From positions 1,116,001 to 1,180,000 of the forward strand of contig NZ_CP059163.1 in NCBI RefSeq assembly GCF_013466785.1: a stretch of 64,000 bases of DNA, given 5' to 3'. Both the position numbers and the translations under genes were made by a program. The notes beneath the pieces were generated by a model, which had not been told where the DNA came from, did no database searches, and worked only from the letters and a program-made list of their open reading frames with translations. Every line of letters starts with the position of its first letter. Within the stretch, counting starts at the first letter, position 1. The stretch comes from Nocardioides marinisabuli (GTDB taxonomy: Bacteria; Actinomycetota; Actinomycetes; Propionibacteriales; Nocardioidaceae). Of the stretch, positions 10,375 to 18,806 are shown one piece after another.

Positions 10375-11231
10375 TTCTTGTCGTAGGTGTAGAAGCCGCG
10401 GCCGGACTTGCGGCCCAGGAGGCCGGCGTCGACCATCCGGGCCAGCAGCGGCGGCGGGGCGTAGAGGGGCTCCTTGAACTCCTCGTACAGCGACTCGGCC
10501 ACGGCCTTGGTCGTGTCGAGGCCGATCAGGTCGGCGAGGGCCAGCGGGCCCTGCGGGTGGGCGGCGCCGAGCACCAGGCCCTGGTCGATGTCCTCGGCCG
10601 AGGCGAAGCCCGACTCCATCATCCGGATGCCGGAGAGGATGAAGGGCACCAGCAGCGCGTTGACGACGAAGCCGGCGCGGTCCTGGCAGAGGATCGAGCG
10701 CTTGCCGAGCAGGTCCTCGACGAAGGAGCGCGCGGTCGTGGTGGTCTCCTCCGAGGTCAGCAGGCTCGGCACCAGCTCGACGAGCTTGAGCACCGGGACC
10801 GGGTTGAAGAAGTGGATGCCGAGCACCTGCTGGGGCCGCGAGGTCACGACGCCGAGCTTCATGATCGGGATCGAGGACGTGTTGCTCGCGAGGATCGCGT
10901 CGGGCGCGGTGACGATCTCGTCGAGGCGCTTGAAGAGGTCGACCTTGACGGCCTCGTCCTCGACGATCGCCTCGACCACCAGCCCGCGGTCCGCGAGCGC
11001 CTCGAGCTCGGTCTCGACCCGGATGCGGGCCAGGACCTCGTCGGCGGAGTCGAGCTTGCCGCGCGACTCCGCGCGCCGCAGCGACCCCTCCAGGCGGGCC
11101 CGGCCGGCCTCGGCCGCGGCCTGGCTCGACTCGACCACGACCACGTCGAGCCCGGCCCTCGCGGAGACCTCCGCGATGCCGGCCCCCATCAGGCCACAGC
11201 CGACCACTCCGACGTTCTCGACACTCGTCAC
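10371..11231 (-). CDS. 3-hydroxybutyryl-CoA / 3-hydroxyacyl-CoA dehydrogenase
   Basis: 286 residues. The Rossmann motif GVVGCGLMGAGIAEV is at the N-terminus. ASNTSSIPI and the catalytic-histidine segment GIHFFNPVPVLKLVELV are in the middle, and DRAGFVVNALLVPF opens the C-terminal domain. This is the stand-alone NAD(P)-dependent dehydrogenase of the Hbd/FadB2 type, oxidising 3-hydroxyacyl-CoA. The GTG start at 11231 begins MTSVENVGVVG. An upstream ATG is followed at once by a stop in its own frame. Lies first in a two-gene or longer operon with acyl-CoA dehydrogenase, divergent from a TetR gene 75 bases away. Confidence 0.94.
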   Translation of the reverse strand: MTSVENVGVVGCGLMGAGIAEVSARAGLDVVVVESSQAAAEAGRARLEGSLRRAESRGKLDSADEVLARIRVETELEALADRGLVVEAIVEDEAVKVDLFKRLDEIVTAPDAILASNTSSIPIMKLGVVTSRPQQVLGIHFFNPVPVLKLVELVPSLLTSEETTTTARSFVEDLLGKRSILCQDRAGFVVNALLVPFILSGIRMMESGFASAEDIDQGLVLGAAHPQGPLALADLIGLDTTKAVAESLYEEFKEPLYAPPPLLARMVDAGLLGRKSGRGFYTYDKK

Positions 11232-11251
11232 GCGCGCTCCATCCGTTGGTT

Positions 11252-11266
11252 CGGTACTCAGTACCG
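11252..11266. promoter_or_regulatory. TetR-type operator between hbd and tetR
   Basis: CGGTACT-C-AGTACCG is a perfect inverted repeat with seven-base arms. It lies in the 74-base divergent gap, 21 bases before the dehydrogenase start and 40 before the regulator start, where it could repress both. Confidence 0.65.
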
Positions 11267-11305
11267 TACTCTCGGCATCGAGTCTCACCAACCTTGGGAG
11301 GTCCC

Positions 11306-12025
11306 GTGCCCGAATCGAGCACGCAGTCGAGCCGGCCCGGCGCGGGCGAGGTCCGCGACCGGCTGCGAGCCGCCGCCTTCGCCCTCTTCGAGGAGCGCGG
11401 GTACGACGCCACGACGGTCGGCGACATCGCCGAGGCCGCAGGGGTCGGGCGCACCACGTTCTTCCGGGCGTTCGGCTCCAAGGAGGACGTGATCTTCCCC
11501 GAGCACGCCGCCCTGATCGAGCGGGTGCGGGGCCGGCTGGAGACCGCGACCGCGCCGGGCGCGGCCACCCTGATCGGGATCGCCGAGGCGACCCGGCTGG
11601 TGCTGGAGCACTACCTGCAGGAGGGCGACGTGGCCCGGGCCCGCTACCGGCTGACCCGCACCGTGGCCACGCTGCGCGACCGCGAGCTGGCCAGCACCCT
11701 GCAGTACCACCGGGTCTACCGCGACGCGCTGCGCTCGTGGACCGGCGAGGAGGCCGGCAGCGACCTGCGCGCCGAGCTGGTCGCGGCCGCGGTGGTGACC
11801 GCTCACAACCACGTGCTGCGCCGCTGGCTGCGCGGCACGGTCGACGACGCCGGCGCCGTCGAGGAGCTGGGCGCGGCCCTGGAGCAGGCGCTGGACCACC
11901 CCTCACCCGGCGCCGGGCCGTCGCTCGACCACGCAGGGACGTCGGTGGTGGTGCTGCGCACCCCGCGCGACGTCGACGAGGTGCTGCCGGCGCTGCGCCG
12001 GGCGCTCGCCGAGCCGCCGCGCTGA
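11306..12025 (+). CDS. TetR-family regulator of the beta-oxidation locus
   Basis: 239 residues from GTG 11306. This start is preferred over the far upstream GTG at 11246 because GGGAGG sits six bases before it and the N-terminal extension would cross the operator. The TetR DNA-binding domain is RDRLRAAAFALFEERGYDATTVGDIAEAAGVGRTTFFRAF in sequence, shown by EERGYDATTVGDIAEAAGV. The long C-terminal ligand domain is not similar to FadR-type repressors by eye. Divergence from acyl-CoA/hydroxyacyl-CoA dehydrogenases suggests an acyl-CoA ligand (inference). Confidence 0.9.
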   Translation: MPESSTQSSRPGAGEVRDRLRAAAFALFEERGYDATTVGDIAEAAGVGRTTFFRAFGSKEDVIFPEHAALIERVRGRLETATAPGAATLIGIAEATRLVLEHYLQEGDVARARYRLTRTVATLRDRELASTLQYHRVYRDALRSWTGEEAGSDLRAELVAAAVVTAHNHVLRRWLRGTVDDAGAVEELGAALEQALDHPSPGAGPSLDHAGTSVVVLRTPRDVDEVLPALRRALAEPPR

Positions 12026-12079
12026 GCGCACCCCGATTCCGGCCCCACGAGCCGCCCTGGATGGGACCATCGGAGCACC

Positions 12080-13372
12080 ATGAGCACCGAGGACCAGGAC
12101 GCGCAGCCGGGCGACGACCTCGTCGACCGGTGGCTCGCGCACCGCGAGCGCACCGCCGAGGACCCCGCGACCCGTCCCCGCACGTACGGCATCGCGCGCA
12201 CCCAGCCGCTCGAGCGGCCGACCGCCCGGCCAGCCGCCCCTGCTCCCCCGCCTGCTGCCATCCCTGATCCCGTCCCTGCCCCCGCTCCTGCCGCGCCCGT
12301 CGAGGAGGCGACCCCGGTCGCCCGTGCGGCCGCCTCGGAGGTGGGCCTCGACCTCGACGGCTTCGAGCCGGTGCTCACCGCCTCCGCGCGCCGCGCGCTC
12401 GAGCAGCCCGAGCAGCGCCGGGGGTGGCGCGCCCGCACCCGGCCCGGTCGCGGGCCGGCCCCAGCCGACGCCGATCCCGCTCTCGATCCCGCCGAGGAGG
12501 TCGCGCCGGAGCCGGAGGTGGACACCGAGGAGGCGGTCGGCGCACCACCGGAGCCGGAGCCCGCGCCAGAGCCCACGCCTGCGCCCGAGCCCACGCCTGC
12601 GCCGGAGCCCGCGCCGGTGCGCGAGCCCGAGCCCGAGCCCGAGCCGGCGCCGGAGCCCGCGCCGGTGCGCGAGCCGGAGCCCGAGGCCGCGCCGACCCCG
12701 GCTCGCCCGACTGCCCGGCGCCACCCCGCCCGTCTCGCCCACCTCGGAGCGGCAGCGTCGTCGCTGCGCTCCCAGCTCGACCGGGCCGTCTCCGGCGGAC
12801 CGCAGGCCCAGCCCGCCCCGGCGCGCGCGCAGGCACCGGCCACCCCGGCCCCACCAGCACGCCCGGCACGCACCGCACAGCCCGCGCCCGCGCCCCTGCC
12901 CGCTCCCGCGGCCACGCCGCTGCCCACCGAGCTGCACTCACCCGGCGGAGTACGAGCGGCGACCGGCCTGCTGCTCCTGCTGGGCCTGGCGGCGACGGGG
13001 GTGGCCGGCTACATCGCCTACGGCGACCCGACCGAGACCGCCCTGGGCGTCACGGGTGTCCTGGCCCTGCTCAGCGCCGTGATCTGGGCGGTGCGCGCGA
13101 GCGCCAGCCCGACGCACATGACGTTCCAGCAGGGCCACCTGGAGATCCGCAGCGCCGCCGGGCGGCACCTCTTCGACCTGGGCAACCCGCACACGGCCAT
13201 CGAGGTGCGCGGCCGCCCCGGGTCGCGAGGCTGGAAGGTGCTCTTCCACCGCCGCTCCATGGCCCCGTTCGTGGTCGACCCCTCGATGGTCGACCCGGTC
13301 GCCTTCACCGAGGTCCTGCTCCACCACCGCCCCGACCTCGCGCCGCCGGACGACGCCCGACCGCGTCGGTGA
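12080..13372 (+). CDS. Pro/Glu-rich membrane protein with two C-terminal helices
   Basis: 430 residues. The first 290 are low-complexity: a charged start ([18 protein letters not shown]), Pro/Ala segments, and a block of imperfect [19 protein letters not shown] repeats at about 154-210. Two helices follow ([42 protein letters not shown], each about 20 residues), then an 80-residue folded tail ([23 protein letters not shown]) that resembles a small PH-like beta domain. Probably a cytoplasmic or periplasmic disordered linker anchored by two helices. No enzymatic motif. Its TGA overlaps a KstR-type box that serves the next gene. Confidence 0.75.
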   Translation: MSTEDQDAQPGDDLVDRWLAHRERTAEDPATRPRTYGIARTQPLERPTARPAAPAPPPAAIPDPVPAPAPAAPVEEATPVARAAASEVGLDLDGFEPVLTASARRALEQPEQRRGWRARTRPGRGPAPADADPALDPAEEVAPEPEVDTEEAVGAPPEPEPAPEPTPAPEPTPAPEPAPVREPEPEPEPAPEPAPVREPEPEAAPTPARPTARRHPARLAHLGAAASSLRSQLDRAVSGGPQAQPAPARAQAPATPAPPARPARTAQPAPAPLPAPAATPLPTELHSPGGVRAATGLLLLLGLAATGVAGYIAYGDPTETALGVTGVLALLSAVIWAVRASASPTHMTFQQGHLEIRSAAGRHLFDLGNPHTAIEVRGRPGSRGWKVLFHRRSMAPFVVDPSMVDPVAFTEVLLHHRPDLAPPDDARPRR

Positions 13373-13383
13373 AACGTGTTCTA
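13370..13383 (+). promoter_or_regulatory. KstR-type operator before thioesterase gene
   Basis: TGAAACGTGTTCTA matches the published KstR consensus TnnAACnnGTTnnA at every defined base. It overlaps the stop codon of the preceding gene and ends 10 bases before the thioesterase start. A -10-like TAGTCT overlaps its right end, so binding would block RNA polymerase, and the transcript would be nearly leaderless. Confidence 0.65.
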
Positions 13384-13393
13384 GTCTGACCTC

Positions 13394-14071
13394 GTGGTCG
13401 GATACACGAAGGACGACGTCTCAACCGAGGAGCGCGAGCGCCAGCGCGCTCTCTACGGACCGTTCACCGACGCCCTGCGCGGACTCGTCGACGCGGGCAT
13501 CCGCACCGAGGTCGACGACGACGAGGTCCGTGCGGTCCAGGCGGAGGTCGAGGCGCTCACCGCCCGCCTGCGGGCCCGCCAGATCGACGGGGCCTACGGG
13601 GTGCGCATGGGCGCGGGAGGACAGGGCCGGGCCTGGGGCAACGCCGTGGTGGGGCTGCGCAACGCGGTCGCGCCCCCGCTCGTGGTCGAGCAGGAGGGCG
13701 ACAGCGGCCGGGTGTGGTCGGACTTCCACCTCGGCGCCGCCTACGAGGGGCCGCCCACGCTGGTGCACGGCGGCGTCGCCGCGCTCATCCTCGACCAGGT
13801 GCTGGGCCAGGCCGCGGGAGCCGGACGGCGGCCCGGGATGACCGGCACGCTGACGCTCGTCTACCGCCAGGGCACCCCGCTCGGCCCGTTGCGCGCCGAG
13901 GCGTGGATCGAGCGGAGCGAGGGGATCAAGACCTGGGCGCGCGGGCACATCCTGGGCCCCGAGGGCGTCACGGTCGAGGCCGAGGGCGTCTTCATCCTGC
14001 CGCGGTGGGCCCGCCGTGCCCTGGCCGAGCAGGACGCCTCGGACCAGCAGACCCCGCGCTACTTCGAGTGA
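13394..14071 (+). CDS. PaaI/hotdog-fold acyl-CoA thioesterase
   Basis: 225 residues. The hotdog domain occupies the C-terminal 140 residues, with the signature LVHGGVAALILDQVLGQAA (HGG, then the catalytic-region aspartate) and GTLTLVYRQGTPLGPLRAEAW. An N-terminal helical region (TEERERQRALYGPFTDALRGL) precedes it, as in actinobacterial thioesterases linked to steroid or fatty-acid catabolism. These enzymes hydrolyse acyl-CoA. The GTG start at 13394 has no Shine-Dalgarno, consistent with a leaderless transcript from the KstR-type promoter region. Converges with ndh. Confidence 0.88.
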   Translation: MVGYTKDDVSTEERERQRALYGPFTDALRGLVDAGIRTEVDDDEVRAVQAEVEALTARLRARQIDGAYGVRMGAGGQGRAWGNAVVGLRNAVAPPLVVEQEGDSGRVWSDFHLGAAYEGPPTLVHGGVAALILDQVLGQAAGAGRRPGMTGTLTLVYRQGTPLGPLRAEAWIERSEGIKTWARGHILGPEGVTVEAEGVFILPRWARRALAEQDASDQQTPRYFE

Positions 14072-14110
14072 CCGCGCCTGCTCGACCGACGAAGGGGGTC
14101 AGGCGCGGTC
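14070..14110. terminator. Bidirectional hairpin between thioesterase and ndh
   Basis: GACCGCGCCTG (14070-14080) pairs perfectly with CAGGCGCGGTC (14100-14110), an 11-base stem that overlaps the stop codons of both convergent genes. There is no T-run, as is common in high-GC actinobacteria. Confidence 0.6.
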
Positions 14111-15592
14111 GCCGACCTTGGTGCCGCGCTCGCCGGCGTCGGTGAGGCGGGCCTCCTCGGCGGCCTGGGCCTCCAGCTCCTCGCGCCGCTGGGAGTCGGC
14201 GCTGCGGCGCAGGTCGTCATACTCCCCCGGCTCGGAGACCAGGTCGCTGGCCCCGCGTTGCAGCCGCGCGAGCGCGCTGCGCCCGAAGATCTGCTGCTCG
14301 GTGGCGGTGCGCTCGGAGCGCCCACGACCCAGGAAGGAGACGAACCAGTGCAGCACCGCCGTGACGCGGTTCTTGAAGCCGGTGATGTAGAAGAGGTGCA
14401 CCGCCAGCCACATCAGCCAGGCGATGAAGCCGGTCAGGCGCAGCTTGCCGACCATCGCCACCGCGCGGAAGCGGCTGATGGTCGCCATCGAACCCTTGTC
14501 GAAGTACTTGAAGGGCTTCTGCGCGGGCTTGCCCTTGAGCCGTCCGTCGATCTCCTTGGCGGCGTACTTGGCGCCCTGGATGGCCACCTGGGCCACGCCG
14601 GGCAGGTTGTCGAGGGCGATCATGTCGCCGACGACGAACACCTCGGGGTGCCCGGGCAGGGTCAGGTCGGGGTTGACGCTGATGCGTCCGGCCCGGTCGA
14701 GGGGCGCCCCGGTCTGCTCGGAGAGGGTCTTGCCCAGCGGGCTGCCCTGCACGCCGGCGGCCCAGATCTTGGTGATGGCCTCGACCCGGACGGTGCGCCC
14801 GTCCTTGTAGGACATCTCGAGGCCGCGCTCGTCGACGTCGGTGACCATGGCGCCGAGCATCACCTCGACACCGAGGTCCTCGAGCTCCTTCTTGGTCTTC
14901 TCGCCCAGCTTGGCGCCGAAGGGCGGAAGCACCTGGGGCGCCGCGTCGACGAGCAGCACGCGGGCCTGGCGGGTGTTGATGTGGCGGAAGTCGCGGCGCA
15001 GGGTGCGGTGCGCGAGCTCGGCGATCTGCCCGGCCATCTCGACGCCGGTGGGTCCGGCGCCGACGACGACGAAGGTGAGCAGGTGGTCGACCTCCTCGCC
15101 GCGGCGGGCGGCCAGCTCGGCCATCTCGAAGGCGCCGAAGATGCGGCCGCGCAGCTCGAGGGCGTCGTCGATGCTCTTCATGCCGGGAGCGAACTCGGCG
15201 AAGTGGTCGTTGCCGAAGTAGGACTGGCCCGCGCCGGCAGCGACGATCAGCGAGTCGTACTCGGCGACGGTCTCGCGCCCCAGCACGTGGAAGCTGACGC
15301 GGCGCTCCTCCAGGTCGATGTCGGTGACCTCGCCGAGCAGCACGGTCGCGTTGTCCTGGCCGCTGAGCACCTCGCGGGTCGGGGGCGCGATCTCGCCCTC
15401 GGAGAGGATGCCGGTCGCCACCTGGTAGAGCAGCGGCTGGAAGAGGTGGTGGGTCGTCTTGGCGATCATCGTCACCTCGACGTCGGAGCGCCGCAGGTGC
15501 TTGGTGCCGAAGAGACCGCCGAAGCCGGAGCCGATGACCACCACCCGGTGGCGTCGGGCGGCCTCGGGCGTGGCGTCCTGGGTCGCGGTCAT
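14099..15592 (-). CDS. ndh: Type II NADH:quinone dehydrogenase
   Basis: 497 residues. FAD motif VVVIGSGFGGLFGTKHL at the N-terminus, NADH motif FVVVGAGPTGVEMAGQIAEL at about 170, GDMIALDNLPGVAQVAIQGAKYAAK for the FAD tail, and a C-terminal amphipathic/hydrophobic region (LTGFIAWLMWLAVHLFYI) for membrane attachment. The enzyme oxidises NADH and reduces menaquinone without proton pumping. A charged C-terminal tail of about 65 residues (SDLVSEPGEYDDLRR) is typical of actinobacterial NDH-2. ATG start at 15592. It is monocistronic, divergent from the ATPase-domain gene. Confidence 0.93.
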   Translation of the reverse strand: MTATQDATPEAARRHRVVVIGSGFGGLFGTKHLRRSDVEVTMIAKTTHHLFQPLLYQVATGILSEGEIAPPTREVLSGQDNATVLLGEVTDIDLEERRVSFHVLGRETVAEYDSLIVAAGAGQSYFGNDHFAEFAPGMKSIDDALELRGRIFGAFEMAELAARRGEEVDHLLTFVVVGAGPTGVEMAGQIAELAHRTLRRDFRHINTRQARVLLVDAAPQVLPPFGAKLGEKTKKELEDLGVEVMLGAMVTDVDERGLEMSYKDGRTVRVEAITKIWAAGVQGSPLGKTLSEQTGAPLDRAGRISVNPDLTLPGHPEVFVVGDMIALDNLPGVAQVAIQGAKYAAKEIDGRLKGKPAQKPFKYFDKGSMATISRFRAVAMVGKLRLTGFIAWLMWLAVHLFYITGFKNRVTAVLHWFVSFLGRGRSERTATEQQIFGRSALARLQRGASDLVSEPGEYDDLRRSADSQRREELEAQAAEEARLTDAGERGTKVGDRA

Positions 15593-15873
15593 GGGTGCTC
15601 ACCTCTCGTGTCCGGGGCCGGCGCCCCGGGTGGTCGTACGTCGTGGTCGGCGGATCGGTGCCGGCACGGGTGCCTCGGGCACCCATTGTCGCCGATGCCC
15701 CGGCCACCACTGTCTCAACCTCGGGGCGGGCGCCCACCATCCGTATGGTCCGTCACACCGTCACGACGGGTGAAAATTCGACGACCCACGGTTTGCCCCC
15801 GAGCCCGGCGGGGTATGCGGGCACCAGTGCAGTTGATGCCGCCCGTCCTGATGTCCACCGTGGGAGTTCGCCA
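15593..15873. other. Divergent promoter region ndh / RsbW-like gene
   Basis: 281 bases between two divergent genes. No perfect palindrome of more than six-base arms and no riboswitch was seen. GTCACACCGTCACGACGGG (about 15751-15769) is a short direct repeat of CGTCAC that could be an operator, but the evidence is weak. Confidence 0.3.
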
Positions 15874-16797
15874 GTGCCGCTGAACCGGCCCGCCCTCTTG
15901 CTGGGCGCAGGACCTCGCAGCGTCCAGGACGCGAGGCGCTGGGTCGTCGACACCTGCCGCGACATCGACCGGCCCGAGCTCGCCGAGTGCGCCGAGCTGG
16001 GCGTCTCCGAGCTGGTGACCAACGCGCTCCTGCACGGTGAGGGCCCGATCCGGGTGCGCGTGCGCGGCACCCGGGAGCACCCCCGGGTCGAGGTGCGCGA
16101 CGCCTCGCGCGAGCGGCCGGTGCTGCCCACCCCCGCCGAGCCCGGCGACGAGGACGACCTGCTGCTGACCTTCGGGCGGGGCCTGAGCATCGTGGCCCGC
16201 TCCTCCGACGCCTGGGGCGCCGAGATCGAGGCCGACGGCAAGGTGGTCTGGTTCGCCCCCGCTGCGCAGTTCGCCACCGACGACGGCGTGCAGGGCGTCA
16301 TCACCGGCCTCGACGAGGTGCCCGGAGCCGCGCCCGCCGACCCCGTCACCGTGCACGTCCCCGGCGTCCCCGTCGAGCTCTACCAGGCCTTCGAGCGGCA
16401 CTTCAGCGAGCTGCGGCGCGAGGTGCGGCTGCTGGCCCTGGCCCACGAGTCCGACTACCCGATCGCCAAGGACCTCTCCGACCTCTTCGGCGACATCGAC
16501 CGCGAGCTGCGCCAGGCCGTGGGCACCGAGGAGATCGCGGTGGCCGAGCAGCGGGGCGAGAGCACCACCGACGTCGAGGTCGTGGTGTCCCGCTCGAGCG
16601 CCGACACCACGCAGAAGTTCGTCGAGCTGCTCGACATGGCCGACCAGTTCTGCCGCGAGCAGCGCCTGCTCTCCCTGGCCCGCTCCGAGGAGCAGCGGCG
16701 CTTCCAGCAGTGGTACCTCGGCGAGTTCGTCCGCCAGGCCCGGGGCGACGAGCCCACCCGCTGGGTCGGCGCGGACCGGCACAGCGGCGTCTGCTGA
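15874..16797 (+). CDS. RsbW-like ATP-binding (HATPase) regulatory protein
   Basis: 307 residues from GTG 15874, which has GGGAG nine bases upstream; the frame is open further but crosses the divergent promoter region. The N-terminal 130 residues form a GHKL/RsbW-type ATPase: N box ELGVSELVTNALLHGEG, G1-like EVRDASRERPVL, G2 GRGLSIVARSSDAWGAE. No histidine-phosphoacceptor domain is present. The C-terminal half is helical (YQAFERHFSELRREVRLLALAHES). It could be an anti-sigma factor or serine kinase acting on a STAS partner; the nearest STAS-like gene is at 18.8 kb. Partner unknown. Confidence 0.8.
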   Translation: MPLNRPALLLGAGPRSVQDARRWVVDTCRDIDRPELAECAELGVSELVTNALLHGEGPIRVRVRGTREHPRVEVRDASRERPVLPTPAEPGDEDDLLLTFGRGLSIVARSSDAWGAEIEADGKVVWFAPAAQFATDDGVQGVITGLDEVPGAAPADPVTVHVPGVPVELYQAFERHFSELRREVRLLALAHESDYPIAKDLSDLFGDIDRELRQAVGTEEIAVAEQRGESTTDVEVVVSRSSADTTQKFVELLDMADQFCREQRLLSLARSEEQRRFQQWYLGEFVRQARGDEPTRWVGADRHSGVC

Positions 16798-16847
16798 GAC
16801 GGCACCACCGGCCGGACGGCCCCGCGACCGGCCACTAGGGTCGGCGC

Positions 16848-17270
16848 GTGAGCCCGCACCCCCCGCCCGGCCCGGCCTCGGGTGCCCCGGCGCTCGCCGC
16901 CGTGGCCCTCGGCGGTGCGGTCGGCGCAGTGCTGCGCTGGTCGGTCGGGGCGAGCGTGCCAGGCGGCGACTGGCTCGTGGCGGCGACGCTGGTCGTCAAC
17001 GTCACCGGGTCGTTCGCCCTCGCCGCCCTGCCGGTCCTGCCCGCCGTACGCCGCCGGCCGCTGCTGCTGGTGGGCCTCGGCCCCGGTCTGCTCGGCGGGT
17101 TCACCACGCTGTCCGCCGCCTCGGAGCAGACCCGCTCGCTGCTCGACGAGGGGCGGGTGGTGAGCGCCGCCGCGCTGGTCGCGCTGACGCTGGCGGCGTC
17201 GCTGGGGGCCGTGGCGCTGGCGCGACGGCGCTGGCCGCCGGTCCGGGTCGAGCCGGGGCCCGCGCGGTGA
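16848..17270 (+). CDS. crcB: Fluoride channel CrcB/FluC, subunit 1
   Basis: 140 residues, four predicted helices. Family motifs are GGAVGAVLRW (GGxxGxxxR), NVTGSFALAALP (conserved Asn in helix 2) and GFTTLSAASEQT. FluC exports fluoride through a dual-topology dimer. The start is GTG 16848, after a TAGGGT -10-like element. The end overlaps the next crcB gene by four bases (GTGA). No fluoride riboswitch is visible upstream. Paired genes usually form a heterodimer. Confidence 0.92.
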   Translation: MSPHPPPGPASGAPALAAVALGGAVGAVLRWSVGASVPGGDWLVAATLVVNVTGSFALAALPVLPAVRRRPLLLVGLGPGLLGGFTTLSAASEQTRSLLDEGRVVSAAALVALTLAASLGAVALARRRWPPVRVEPGPAR

Positions 17271-17599
17271 CGCCGCTGCTGGTGGCCCTGGGCGGCGCCG
17301 GGGGCGCGGCGCTGCGGTGGTGGCTGGGGGCGCGCCTGGACTCCGCGAGGTTCCCGCGGGGCACCCTGCTGGCCAACCTGGCCGGGTCGCTGCTGCTCGG
17401 GGTGCTGGTGGGCCTGGCGCTGCGCGGGCACGCCCTGGCCCTGCTGGGCACCGGCTTCTGCGGCGCGCTGACCACCTACTCGTCGTTCGCGGTGCAGGCC
17501 CACGACCGCGGGCGCCGCGCGGCGACGTACGTCGTGGTGACGCTGGGGGGCTCGCTGGCCCTGTGCACGCTCGGCTTCGTCGTCGGCGCCCAGGTGTGA
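17267..17599 (+). CDS. crcB: Fluoride channel CrcB/FluC, subunit 2
   Basis: 110 residues with four helices. GGAGGAALRWWLG, NLAGSLLLGVLVG and the hallmark GFCGALTTYSSFAVQ (Phe-box and central TTYSSF) are all present, closer to canonical FluC than its partner. The GTG start overlaps the stop of the first gene, so the two are made together. The pair probably forms an obligate fluoride-export heterodimer in the membrane. Confidence 0.94.
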   Translation: MTPLLVALGGAGGAALRWWLGARLDSARFPRGTLLANLAGSLLLGVLVGLALRGHALALLGTGFCGALTTYSSFAVQAHDRGRRAATYVVVTLGGSLALCTLGFVVGAQV

Positions 17600-17618
17600 G
17601 GGCGGCGGCTGCGGGGCC

Positions 17619-17993
17619 TCAGGCGTAGCCGAGGTCGTGCAGCCGGGCGTCGTCGATGCCGAAGTGGTGCGCGACCTCGTGGACGACGGTGACCCGCACC
17701 TCGTGGGCCAGCTGCTCGGGGGTGTCGCAGAAGTCGAGCAGCGGACCGCGGAAGAGGAAGATGCGGTCGGGCAGCCCGGCGGGCCCCCACGAGTCGCGGT
17801 GGGTCAGCGCGACCCCGTCGTAGAGGCCGAGCAGGTCGTCGGGCTCCTCGGGCGGCGGCTCCTCCTCGACGAGCACCACCAGGTTGCGCACCAGCGTGGC
17901 GAGCTCCTCGGGGATCTCGTCGAGCGCCGTCTCGACCAGGGCGTCGAAGCGCGCGGGGTCGGTGACGAGCGGGTCGAGCGGATCCAGGGGCAC
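17619..17993 (-). CDS. Zincin-like metallopeptidase family protein
   Basis: 124 residues from GTG 17993 (MPLDPLDPLVTDPARFDALV). Longer versions of the frame run into the tRNA-Asp gene and are rejected. The C-terminal VTVVHEVAHHFGIDDARL holds the zinc motif HExxH plus the following GIDD of the minimal metallopeptidase family (PF06262 type). The acidic middle (VLVEEEPPPEEPDDLLGLYDGV) with LTHRDS is also conserved in the family. Cytoplasmic; substrate unknown. It lies just downstream of tRNA-Asp on the same strand. Confidence 0.88.
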   Translation of the reverse strand: MPLDPLDPLVTDPARFDALVETALDEIPEELATLVRNLVVLVEEEPPPEEPDDLLGLYDGVALTHRDSWGPAGLPDRIFLFRGPLLDFCDTPEQLAHEVRVTVVHEVAHHFGIDDARLHDLGYA

Positions 17994-18060
17994 GACCCCA
18001 TCGTGCCCGAGATGCAGAAGAGCTCCGAACCGTGACGGTCCGGAGCTCCCCGCTTCGTGC

Positions 18061-18137
18061 TGGCGACCCCGACGGGACTCGAACCCGCGGCCTCCGCCGT
18101 GACAGGGCGGCGCGCTAACCAACTGCGCTACGGGGCC
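18061..18137 (-). tRNA. tRNA-Asp (GTC)
   Basis: Minus-strand cloverleaf with acceptor GGCCCCG/CGGGGTC, D arm GCGC-AGTTGGTTA-GCGC, anticodon loop CTGTCAC (anticodon GTC at 18103-18101), T arm with GGTTCGAGTCC, discriminator G and encoded CCA (18063-18061). Confidence 0.96.
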
Positions 18138-18224
18138 ATCGCTAGTGCCGGTCAAACCTCACCGGCGAAGCGTCGGAACTCTAACCCACGACCGGCGCCG
18201 CACCCAATTCGAGGTCCCGACCCG

Positions 18225-18806
18225 TCACGCCCGGGCCGTGGCGCGCGCCGCTCGGCGCCGCAGCACCCACCTCACCAGGCCTGCCGCACCGACCGCGGAG
18301 ACCAGGAGCAGCAACCCCGCCGGACCGGCCAGGGCCCCCAGGGCGCGGACGGCACCTCCCGCGGTGACCCACACCATCGCCCACACCAGCGACCCGGAGA
18401 CCGAGGCCGCAGCGAACCAGGCGTAGCGCATGCCGGCGACCCCGGCCACGGCGGGCATGACGGTGCGCACCAGCGGCAGCAACCTGCTCACGAAGACCGC
18501 GGGGGCGCCTCGCCGCTGCACCAGCCGGGTCGCGGTGGCCCACCGGTCCACGCCCACGCGCCGTACGAGCCGGGACCCCGCCAGACGCGGCCCGAAGCGG
18601 CGTCCCAGCAGGTAGCCGACGTGGTCCCCAGCGGTGGCGCCGAGGGCGAGGACCAGCACGGCGGCGCCCTGGCTCGCGCGGTCCAGACCCGCCACCACGG
18701 CGGTGATGGCCACCTCGCCCGGGAAGAAGGCGCCCACCCCCAGTGCGGACTCGGCGAAGGCGAGCAGCCCTGCCAGCAGCACCGACCACCCGTCGGCCGA
18801 GCTCAC
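18225..18806 (-). CDS. DedA/VTT-family membrane protein
   Basis: 193 residues from GTG 18806, which overlaps the upstream stop. It has family features FFPGEVAITAVVAGL (re-entrant helix), GDHVGYLLGRRFGPRL, and FVSRLLPLVRTVMPAVAGVAGM with the conserved arginines, followed by two helices. DedA/VTT proteins are lipid scramblases or undecaprenyl-phosphate transporters. The C-terminus is basic. It is the last gene of a three-gene run PAP2-STAS-DedA with four-base overlaps; PAP2 and DedA both act on membrane lipids, suggesting a lipid-related operon (inference). Confidence 0.9.
   Translation of the reverse strand: MSSADGWSVLLAGLLAFAESALGVGAFFPGEVAITAVVAGLDRASQGAAVLVLALGATAGDHVGYLLGRRFGPRLAGSRLVRRVGVDRWATATRLVQRRGAPAVFVSRLLPLVRTVMPAVAGVAGMRYAWFAAASVSGSLVWAMVWVTAGGAVRALGALAGPAGLLLLVSAVGAAGLVRWVLRRRAARATARA

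Noticed and set aside
16798..16847. Fluoride riboswitch before crcB
   Set aside because: The gap is only 50 bases and lacks the conserved GGCGAUGG...pseudoknot pattern; the transcript looks leaderless.
17619..18155. Longer start for the zincin-like gene
   Set aside because: The upstream part is an antisense-free read-through of tRNA-Asp (VAQLV...GRGFESRRGRQ) and is not protein sequence.
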